Shown here piece after piece: positions 7,123-12,588 of a stretch of DNA of 12,588 nucleotides. The DNA comes from Tannerella sp. (GTDB lineage Bacteria > Bacteroidota > Bacteroidia > Bacteroidales > Tannerellaceae), in NCBI GenBank assembly GCA_031271245.1, contig JAISWC010000011.1, forward strand, positions 1 through 12,588, in the 5' to 3' direction. The stretch's first letter is position 1. Every line of letters begins with the position of its first letter. A program made the position numbers and the translations under genes. The notes below the pieces were generated by a model, which was given only the letters and a program-made list of their open reading frames with translations, ran no database searches and was not told where the DNA came from.

Positions 7123-7139
7123 TTTTCATGTATTTCCCG

Positions 7140-7532
7140 CAACAGATGGGGTGAATTTCAAATTGTCGCAGCCAACATGTCCCTGCGAGACTTTTTGTGT
7201 CTTCCTGTTTTGCAACACTTTGAAATGTACTCCAAAAACGGCTGTCTGCAATCAAAAAGCCGTCCCTGCATCCGCACAAACTGCCGCTTACACCGACACA
7301 ATGGCAGCTTACATGCAAAAAACTGTCAGTTACACGAAAGAAATCGTCCGTTACAATGAAAAAAATACCTGTTGCAGCGAAGAAATTACTCATTGCAGCG
7401 AAGAAATTGCCTGTTGCAGGTAAACAATTGCCGGCGACGACCGAAAAAATGCCCATGTCCGGCGTGTAAAACAGGCCTTCATAATGTCATTTGACCGTCG
7501 GTGCGACAATTTGAAATTCACTCCAACAGATG
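7140..7532. mobile_element. MITE-like unit: ~22-bp terminal inverted repeats, 9-bp direct repeat at the ends, 21-bp repeat core
   Basis: CAACAGATG occurs at 7140-7148 and again at 7524-7532. Just inside, 7149-7170 and 7502-7523 are inverted copies with 21 of 22 positions matching; the shared core is GTGAATTTCAAATTGTCGCA. The match extends to 23 of 24 if two bases of each direct repeat are included. The 375 bp between the direct repeats carry no transposase, only degenerate 21-bp tandem repeats. Inverted ends plus a short duplication look like a non-autonomous transposable element, with 9 bp as the target duplication. Known 9-bp duplicators include IS4-family members and IS903, but no parent element is identified. 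Open frames of 117 codons (plus) and 124 codons (minus) here are by-products of a stop-free repeat whose length is a multiple of three. Confidence 0.6.
7223..7453. repeat. About eleven degenerate 21-bp tandem repeats
   Basis: Units start every 21 bp at 7223, 7244, 7265 and so on to 7433. The best-conserved neighbours are 7370-7390, 7391-7411 and 7412-7432, sharing a core like TTGCAGCGAAGAAATTGCC; outer units keep only the TxCA...AAA...YC rhythm. The gradient from centre to edges fits old expansion followed by decay. In the minus-strand sense the unit reads as GNFFAAT-like heptads and in the plus sense as CCSEEIT-like heptads. Neither frame has a convincing start or composition, so I treat it as non-coding. 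Confidence 0.75.
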
Positions 7533-7538
7533 TTTACG

Positions 7539-7570
7539 TTTGCATGTGTCACCGATTATTTGTAATATTG
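7539..7570 (+). promoter_or_regulatory. Predicted Bacteroidota-type promoter of the GH95 gene
   Basis: TTTG at 7539-7542, 20 bp, then TAATATTG at 7563-7570 (one mismatch to TAnnTTTG). The -33 box begins only 7 bp after the outer direct repeat of the MITE-like unit. The start would be near 7577, leaving a ~42-nt A/T-rich leader (ATTAAATAAATACAGAT before the ATG), a style often seen in this phylum. Confidence 0.6.
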
Positions 7571-7618
7571 CACCGAACTTGTGTTGGAATACGAATTTTA
7601 CATTAAATAAATACAGAT

Positions 7619-9967
7619 ATGAAAGTAATGAACATGAAGAAAATGAGCCTTTTTGTGCTGGTTGCCGCGTTCCATTCGGGGATGTATGCACATCAGCCGG
7701 AATCCGTAATGTGGTACAAACAGCCGGCCAAAGACTGGCATGAAGCGCTGCCTGTCGGAAACGGGCGGCTGGGTGCGATGGTGTTTGGCGGTTACATGAG
7801 CGAAACCGTTCAACTCAATGAAGAGAGCCTTTGGGCCGGCTGCAAAACCGAAGCGGATGCCGATGCGGCTTCACGCCTGCCGGAGATACAGCAACTCCTG
7901 CTCAGCGGCGATATCGGCCGGGCGCTGGAGATGTCCGAAAAGTACCTGAGAAGCGATCCCATGCGGATTCGTTCCTATCAGTCGTTCGGCGAACTGAAAA
8001 TTGATTTCTTTGACGGTCGCGCTCCGAACGTGACGAACTATCGTCGGGAACTGAATCTTGAAACAGGTGTGACGTCGGTCGTATATGAGCTCGGGAACAC
8101 ACGGTATACGAGGGAACTGTTCGTCTCCGCGCCGGACAATGCCGTCGTCCTCCGGATGACGGCCAGTGGACCGGACAAACTTACCTTCCGTCTTTCCTAT
8201 GTCCGGGAACAGGATGTGACGGCGTTTCCCGCTTCGGAAAACGAACTGGAGATAAGGGGACAGATTGTGGATTTGCCGATGCGGGAAAGTAGCGAAAACG
8301 GACTGCACATGAAATTTGCCGGGCGTGTCCGCGGCGTAAACAAAGGCGGTCGACTGATGACGGTCAACAATGCCTTTTTTGTGGAAAATGCCGATGAAGT
8401 CCTCTTTTTCATGACGGCCGCCACCGATTACAGTTTTGAGAAACTGGATTATGATCGCAGTATTAATCCGTCTTCCGTCTGTAAAAATATTTTGGACCAA
8501 CTGGATGTACGGGATTATGCAGGTATCAAAGACCGGCATGTCCGCGAGCACAGCACCCTGATGAACCGGATGAGTTTCACGCTGGGGACGGATGACTTGA
8601 GCGGCATTCCCGTTGACGAGCGGCTACAGCGGGTGAAAGACGGCGCAACCGATCTCTCGCTGGTAGCGCTTTATTTCCAGTTTGGCCGCTACCTGCTGCT
8701 CAATTCCTCGCGGGCGCCGGGCATACTTCCCGCCAACTTGCAGGGAATCTGGTGCAAAGACATGCAGGCGGCATGGTCGTCGGATTTTCATACCAACATC
8801 AACATCCAGATGAATTACTGGCCGGCGGAGGTATGCAATCTGTCGGAGACGGTGATTCCCTTTTCGCGGTTGATCGACGCGCTGAGAGCGCCCGGACGGA
8901 TCACGGCGAAAAAAACGTACAACTCCGGGGGCTGGACCATGAATCATCTGACCGATCCTTTCGGACGCACCGCCATCAGCGACGGCGTGGGATGGGGGAC
9001 ATTCCCGATCGCCTCCTCCTGGCTGGTCTTGCATCAGTGGGAACATTATCTCTTTACGGGCGATGCAGCTTATCTGCGAAACGAAGCTTATCCCTGCATG
9101 AAAGAGGCGGCGGAATTTATCCTCAGTTATTTAGTGAAGGACAGGAACGGTTATCTGGTGACGGCGCCGTCCAATTCGCCGGAAAACACCTATCTGCTCG
9201 ACGGACAGCAGTTCAAATTCACGTACGCCGCAACCCTCGACATTGAGATCATCAACGAACTGTTCCGCGCCTGCATTCAGGCCGGGAAACTCTTGAAGCA
9301 GGATGACGCTTTCCGGAAACAGCTGGAAAACACCCTGAAAAAGCTCCCGCCCGTTCGCATCAGCCAACGCTACAACACCATCCAGGAGTGGGTGGAGGAT
9401 TACGAAGAAGCCGAACCGGGACACCGGCACATCTCGCATCTTTTCGGGCTGCATCCCGGCACAATGATTACGCCGGCCACGCCTGTCCTGTTCGAAGGAG
9501 CGAAGCAAACGCTGGAGCGCCGCCTGTCGAACGGCGGCGGACATACGGGCTGGAGCCGTGCATGGGTGATCAATTTCTACGCCCGCCTGCTGGATGGCGA
9601 AAACGCTGGAAAGCACATGCAGGCGTTGCTGGCCAAATCGACCCTGAACAACCTGTTCGATACGCATCCGCCGTTTCAGATAGACGGCAACTTTGGCGGA
9701 ACGGCGGGCATTGCCGAAATGTTACTGCAAAGTCATAACGGAGAACTGCACTTGCTTCCGGCTTTGCCGCCCGACTGGCAGTCCGGCCAAATCACCGGTC
9801 TGTGCGCCCGCGGCGGTTGGGTGGTTGACCTCCGGTGGGAAAACGGAGCATTGACTTCGGCCCATGTTTTTTCAAAAAATGGAGGAAAATGTAAAATCCG
9901 TTATCAAGGACAAACGAAGACATTTACAGTCAAAGCAGGCGAAAAACAGGCCTGTTTGATACGGTGA
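7619..9967 (+). CDS. Secreted glycoside hydrolase family 95, probable alpha-L-fucosidase
   Basis: Predicted to release terminal alpha-1,2-linked L-fucose from host or plant glycans by an inverting mechanism. The 782 residues carry a signal peptide (MKKMSLFVLVAAFHSGMYA, 6-24); ATGs at codons 1, 4 and 6 are all possible starts. No lipobox Cys is present, so the product is periplasmic or secreted. An N-terminal beta domain begins with PVGNGRLGAMVFGG (45-58) and NEESLWAG (67-74). The (alpha/alpha)6 domain follows with FHTNINIQMNYWPAE (390-404), TAPSNSPENTYL (515-526), GHTGWSRAW (641-649) and FQIDGNFGGTAGIAEM (686-701). N393, N395, E522 and D689 plausibly match the Asn/Asn/Glu/Asp set of Bifidobacterium AfcA. 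H391 matches the His associated with fucosidase rather than alpha-L-galactosidase activity. It stands alone, with no SusC/SusD or other glycosidase in view. Confidence 0.93.
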   Translation: MKVMNMKKMSLFVLVAAFHSGMYAHQPESVMWYKQPAKDWHEALPVGNGRLGAMVFGGYMSETVQLNEESLWAGCKTEADADAASRLPEIQQLLLSGDIGRALEMSEKYLRSDPMRIRSYQSFGELKIDFFDGRAPNVTNYRRELNLETGVTSVVYELGNTRYTRELFVSAPDNAVVLRMTASGPDKLTFRLSYVREQDVTAFPASENELEIRGQIVDLPMRESSENGLHMKFAGRVRGVNKGGRLMTVNNAFFVENADEVLFFMTAATDYSFEKLDYDRSINPSSVCKNILDQLDVRDYAGIKDRHVREHSTLMNRMSFTLGTDDLSGIPVDERLQRVKDGATDLSLVALYFQFGRYLLLNSSRAPGILPANLQGIWCKDMQAAWSSDFHTNINIQMNYWPAEVCNLSETVIPFSRLIDALRAPGRITAKKTYNSGGWTMNHLTDPFGRTAISDGVGWGTFPIASSWLVLHQWEHYLFTGDAAYLRNEAYPCMKEAAEFILSYLVKDRNGYLVTAPSNSPENTYLLDGQQFKFTYAATLDIEIINELFRACIQAGKLLKQDDAFRKQLENTLKKLPPVRISQRYNTIQEWVEDYEEAEPGHRHISHLFGLHPGTMITPATPVLFEGAKQTLERRLSNGGGHTGWSRAWVINFYARLLDGENAGKHMQALLAKSTLNNLFDTHPPFQIDGNFGGTAGIAEMLLQSHNGELHLLPALPPDWQSGQITGLCARGGWVVDLRWENGALTSAHVFSKNGGKCKIRYQGQTKTFTVKAGEKQACLIR

Positions 9968-9977
9968 TTTTATGCGT

Positions 9978-10020
9978 TATAACCGAAAAATTTGACTATT
10001 TTCGATTCAGGGTTATATTT
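9978..10020 (+). terminator. Possible terminator after the GH95 gene
   Basis: TATAACC (9978-9984) pairs with GGTTATA (10011-10017). Inside it, GAAAA can pair with TTTTC, leaving a bulge on the right arm. TTTTACGTTT follows. It is A/T-rich and imperfect, so termination is likely but not certain. Confidence 0.45.
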
Positions 10021-10042
10021 TACGTTTATTTAACTCGAAAAA

Positions 10043-10074
10043 TTTGGTCGGTAGCTATATCCCTTATACTTTTG
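10043..10074 (+). promoter_or_regulatory. Consensus Bacteroidota promoter of the 58-codon gene
   Basis: TTTG at 10043-10046, 20 bp, then TACTTTTG at 10067-10074. Both boxes match the consensus exactly; this is the best promoter in the window. Predicted start is near 10081, about 19 nt before the ATG at 10100. Confidence 0.75.
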
Positions 10075-10099
10075 TGACATAAATTTAAGTGGATGAGAA

Positions 10100-10276
10100 A
10101 TGGACAAAATTTTAAATCAAATGGAATCGTTTGAAAATAAGGTCAGTAAGATGCTTGAGCAGAATGATACGTTTCAAATGTTGAAAGACGAACTGCAGTC
10201 ATTGTTTGTCGGATTATTTGTCTGCATGATTGGTTTGGCTACAGTGGGTACATTAGTTTTTTGGGTGTTAAGGTAA
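10100..10276 (+). CDS. Small single-pass membrane protein of unknown function (58 residues)
   Basis: The frame starts MDKILNQMESFENKVSKMLE and ends with a hydrophobic stretch FVGLFVCMIGLATVGTLVFW (36-55), then VLR and TAA. The first 35 residues are charged and helical, with hydrophobic residues spaced as in an amphipathic helix or short coiled coil. The last 22 form one membrane span, giving a tail-anchored layout. The leader GTGGATGAGAA offers a modest ribosome site. A consensus promoter (10043-10074) and a rho-independent terminator (10291-10331) frame exactly this gene, which is strong support for expression despite its size. I do not recognise the family. Possible roles include a membrane-complex subunit, a stress peptide or a holin- or toxin-like peptide; none is supported beyond the shape. 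Confidence 0.72.
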   Translation: MDKILNQMESFENKVSKMLEQNDTFQMLKDELQSLFVGLFVCMIGLATVGTLVFWVLR

Positions 10277-10290
10277 ATAAGGTTGTTGAG

Positions 10291-10331
10291 AAAATCGGTC
10301 GGAGGTTGTATCTTTCGGCCGATTTTTGTTT
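10291..10331 (+). terminator. Rho-independent terminator after the 58-codon gene
   Basis: AAAATCGGTCGG (10291-10302) pairs with TCGGCCGATTTT (10315-10326) over 12 bp with two G-T wobbles and a 12-nt loop. TTTTTGTTTGG continues from the right arm. It starts 14 bp after the stop codon. Confidence 0.85.
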
Positions 10332-10392
10332 GGATTGCCCGGAAATCCACGCCGAATCGTTGGCGCCGTATAAAAATAACGCGTACAGGGTA

Positions 10393-10423
10393 TTTCGACT
10401 TCAAAGAAACGAAATTACCTTTG
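10393..10423 (+). promoter_or_regulatory. Predicted promoter of the PLP lyase gene
   Basis: TACCTTTG at 10416-10423 is an exact -7 match. TTTC at 10393-10396, 19 bp upstream, is a one-mismatch -33. Start is predicted near 10430, leaving a ~16-nt leader to the ATG at 10446. Confidence 0.6.
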
Positions 10424-10445
10424 CCGCAAAAAACAACAGTCAGAT

Positions 10446-11657
10446 ATGGATACAACTTTATTATCGACGGCAGGCGAACAGACTAAAGCCATTCATGCGG
10501 GCGAATCGCCCGACCCGTTTACCCATGCTTCCGCACCGAATCTGGTTATGTCGACGACATTTACCGTCGACAGCGATACGACCTTTTCCGTAGAGGGCAT
10601 GGAAGAAAATGACGCCTGTATTTATACGCGGTGGGGCAATCCGACCATTCGTCAGCTGGAAACGAAACTGGCCACGCTGGAAGAAGCGGAGACCGCCGTG
10701 GCATTTGCCAGCGGGATGAGTGCGATTACGGCCCTGTTACTGCATGAACTCAGGGCGGGCGATCATGCGGTGGTGAGCGACGTGGCATACGCAGCCCTGT
10801 CGGAGATGACCAACGAACTGATTCCGGCGTTGCATATCGAAATCACCAAGGTCGATACATCGGACTTGCGTGCGGTAGAGGCCGCTCTGCGTCCCCATAC
10901 GCGCCTTGTCTATATCGAGACGCCCTGCAATCCGCTGTTGCGGCTGACAGACATTGAAGCCGCAGCAAAACTGGCACACCGTGTCGGCGCGAAACTGGCG
11001 GTGGATTCGACGTTTGCCACTCCGGTGGCGACCAAACCGTTGCAATGGGGCGCCGATTTTGTCATCCATTCGCTGACCAAATATCTGGGTGGTCACGGCG
11101 ATGCGCTGGGCGGCGTGATTCTGGGTGCAAAGGCCGACCTGGTTCCCCTGCGCAAAAAGACGGCCATCCGTCTGGGCGGAACATTAAGTCCTTTCAACGC
11201 ATGGCTGATTCTGAGGGGACTGGCTACGTTTCCTCTCCGCATGAGGGTGCACCAGGAAAATGCCCTAACGGTAGCCGCCTGGCTGGAACAGCATCCGAAA
11301 GTAAAGCGTGTGATTTATCCCGGCTTGCTTTCGCATCCGCAACATGCGCTGGCGCAGAAACAGATGAAGAATTTTTCCGGCATCCTTACCTTTCAATTGG
11401 AAAACGGCAGGGCGGCGGCACGAAAACTGGCCGACAGGTTGAATATCATTCATTATGCCGTTTCGCTGGGGCATCACCGTTCACTTGTTTTCTATCTTCA
11501 CAGCGAAGATTTGTTGCAGACATCGTTTAAGTTTGCTGCGCCTGAGCAGTGGACGTCATGGAACGCCTTTGCCGGCGACGGGATTTTCCGGTTATCCGTC
11601 GGGCTGGAAAATGCGGACGACCTTATCGCCGACTTGGAACAGGCGCTGGACGGTTGA
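10446..11657 (+). CDS. Trans-sulfuration family PLP enzyme (cystathionine/methionine gamma-lyase type)
   Basis: A 403-residue cytoplasmic Cys/Met-metabolism PLP enzyme (fold type I) that would act on sulfur amino acids such as cystathionine, methionine or O-acyl-homoserine. The Schiff-base lysine is K212 in SLTKYLGGHGD. Phosphate and ring contacts are visible: YTRWGNPT (60-67, Y60 and R62 reaching across the dimer), ASGMSA (88-93), Y115, ETPCNP (158-163), D187 in VDSTFATP, and R382 in FRLSVGLE. TKAIHAGE (13-20) is the usual N-terminus. The Cys following the active-site Tyr in methionine gamma-lyases (YGC) is absent: the sequence is Y115-A-A. That argues against a classical methionine gamma-lyase but does not separate gamma-lyase from gamma-synthase activity. 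It is a single gene with its own promoter and converges on the next gene with a 25-bp gap. Family certain; substrate not. Confidence 0.9.
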   Translation: MDTTLLSTAGEQTKAIHAGESPDPFTHASAPNLVMSTTFTVDSDTTFSVEGMEENDACIYTRWGNPTIRQLETKLATLEEAETAVAFASGMSAITALLLHELRAGDHAVVSDVAYAALSEMTNELIPALHIEITKVDTSDLRAVEAALRPHTRLVYIETPCNPLLRLTDIEAAAKLAHRVGAKLAVDSTFATPVATKPLQWGADFVIHSLTKYLGGHGDALGGVILGAKADLVPLRKKTAIRLGGTLSPFNAWLILRGLATFPLRMRVHQENALTVAAWLEQHPKVKRVIYPGLLSHPQHALAQKQMKNFSGILTFQLENGRAAARKLADRLNIIHYAVSLGHHRSLVFYLHSEDLLQTSFKFAAPEQWTSWNAFAGDGIFRLSVGLENADDLIADLEQALDG

Positions 11658-11682
11658 TTCAGCATGTCCCGCAGACACTTTA

Positions 11683-12588
11683 TTAACGGTTATATCCTGT
11701 TTGTTTTTCATCATTTGCCTGCGTCTCGATTCTGATCCGGGCGTCGACGGCAATGATCCCGTTTTCGGTCGCCAGCAGGGGATTTATGTCCAGTTCCTTG
11801 ATTTCCGTTGCGAAACGAAGTAACGCCGAAAGCTGTACTACAATTTTCGCAAAGGCATGTTCATCAATGCCTTTCTGTCCGCGGGCGCCCTTGAATACTT
11901 TATGTCCGCGCAGGGAACGGATCATGGACAGCGCTTCTTCCGTAGCCAGTGGCGCCAGGCCGGAGGCAACGTCTCCGAACAGTTCCACAAAAATACCGCC
12001 CAGCCCGCAAAGAACGATGTGACCGAATCGTTCTTCGTATGTTGCGCCGGCAAACAGCTCCATTCCTTTCAGCATCGGCTGAACCGTCACGGCCTTCGCA
12101 TCCGGCAAATTCATCAACCGCTCAAATTCGATTTTCAGGTGTTTCTCCGAACGGATATTCAGCACAACCCCGCCAACATCGGATTTATGCACAGGCCCTG
12201 ATACCTTGGCCACGATCGGGTAATGCACCCTGTCCGCAAACCGGTGAATGTCCGCCCAATCGTCGGATACTACTTCTTCCACCATCGGAATGCCGGTCGC
12301 CCTGAAAAGTTCCTGCACGGACGCGGACGGAATGTAACCCGATTCGGGAATCCGGTCAATGATTCGGCGGATCAGCGGAATATCCACGCCTTTCAATTCG
12401 AGGCTGTTCGCCGGCGGAGGCGGTGTCTTCAGGATTTTGGTAAGCGCTTCGGCCAGGCCCACTTCGTCGCTGAAGTTGACATGACCTTTTTTCACGAAGA
12501 AATCGGTCTCGTCCCATGCCGTACTTACGGAAGGCAGGACGGGAAAAATCGGTTTTGTGCAGGTGCTCATCTTCCGGTCCAGTATTTC
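11683..12588 (-). CDS. ADP-forming acetate/acyl-CoA ligase, C-terminal part (5' end outside the window)
   Basis: Catalyses acyl-CoA + ADP + Pi to acid + ATP + CoA, a substrate-level phosphorylation step. The frame stays open to 12588, six codons (EILDRK) upstream of the first ATG at 12570, so that ATG is internal. Visible sequence is about 300 residues of a protein that in this family is roughly 700. KPIFPVLPSV and the FVKKGHVNFSDEVGLAEAL stretch belong to the end of the CoA-ligase domain. The ATP-grasp domain follows with YPIVAKVSGPVHKSDVGGVV, the QPMLKGMELFAGATYEERFG region, GLGGIFVELFGD and ELDINPLLA. All are family hallmarks. The N-terminal CoA-binding Rossmann domain and its catalytic His lie beyond the edge. 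The gene converges on the PLP lyase with no clear shared terminator. Confidence 0.9.
   Translation of the reverse strand, partial: EILDRKMSTCTKPIFPVLPSVSTAWDETDFFVKKGHVNFSDEVGLAEALTKILKTPPPPANSLELKGVDIPLIRRIIDRIPESGYIPSASVQELFRATGIPMVEEVVSDDWADIHRFADRVHYPIVAKVSGPVHKSDVGGVVLNIRSEKHLKIEFERLMNLPDAKAVTVQPMLKGMELFAGATYEERFGHIVLCGLGGIFVELFGDVASGLAPLATEEALSMIRSLRGHKVFKGARGQKGIDEHAFAKIVVQLSALLRFATEIKELDINPLLATENGIIAVDARIRIETQANDEKQTGYNR

Noticed and set aside
7223..7453. CRISPR array
   Set aside because: Units are contiguous with no spacers, the repeat is degenerate, and no cas genes are present.
7070..7456. Open frames of 117 codons (plus) and 124 codons (minus) as real genes
   Set aside because: Both are produced by the stop-free 21-bp repeat inside the inverted-repeat unit and run out through the terminal repeat into the transposase scrap.
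11658..11682. Shared bidirectional terminator between the two convergent genes
   Set aside because: Only 25 bp, with no stem of useful length or T-tract on either strand.

Overview
The window looks like a Bacteroidota chromosome, most likely order Bacteroidales. Three things point there. The minus-strand order DUF1599 / DoxX-like / triosephosphate isomerase is, from memory, the arrangement of the BT_3927-BT_3929 neighbourhood in Bacteroides. The promoters fit the Bacteroidota pattern (TTTG near -33 and TAnnTTTG near -7, about 19-21 bp apart) and start codons often lack a strong Shine-Dalgarno. The GH95 fucosidase and the DUF6580 membrane protein are also typical of this phylum. The genus cannot be fixed from the sequence.

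Layout. (1) 1-3964, minus strand: a probable operon read right to left, starting from a promoter at about 3964-3933. It holds a secreted M23 peptidoglycan hydrolase with three LysM domains, an internally duplicated DUF1599 protein, a DoxX/MauE-like membrane protein with a thioredoxin-like domain, and tpiA, which leaves the window at the left edge and has an in-frame stop near that edge. (2) 3965-4917, plus strand: a divergently transcribed DUF6580 membrane protein with a textbook terminator. (3) 4918-6996: a gene-poor stretch with two palindromes and a short direct repeat, then nadB (L-aspartate oxidase) behind its own promoter. (4) 6997-7618: a non-coding, mobile-element-like stretch. It contains the C-terminal scrap of an IS5-type transposase, and next to it a ~375-bp unit with ~22-bp terminal inverted repeats and a 9-bp direct repeat at its ends, filled with about eleven degenerate 21-bp tandem repeats. 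(5) 7619-9967: a secreted GH95 alpha-L-fucosidase whose promoter begins a few bases beyond that unit. (6) 10043-10331: a 58-codon membrane-protein gene with its own consensus promoter and terminator. (7) 10393-11657: a trans-sulfuration-family PLP enzyme, convergent with (8) 11683-12588, the C-terminal ATP-grasp half of an ADP-forming acyl-CoA synthetase that runs off the right edge.

Most genes are housekeeping (cell-wall remodelling, glycolysis, NAD synthesis, sulfur amino acids, acetate/ATP metabolism). The fucosidase is a glycan-foraging gene standing alone, with no SusC/SusD partners here. The least ordinary elements are the inverted-repeat unit with 21-bp repeats at 7140-7532, the isolated small membrane protein at 10100-10276, and the broken reading frame in tpiA.
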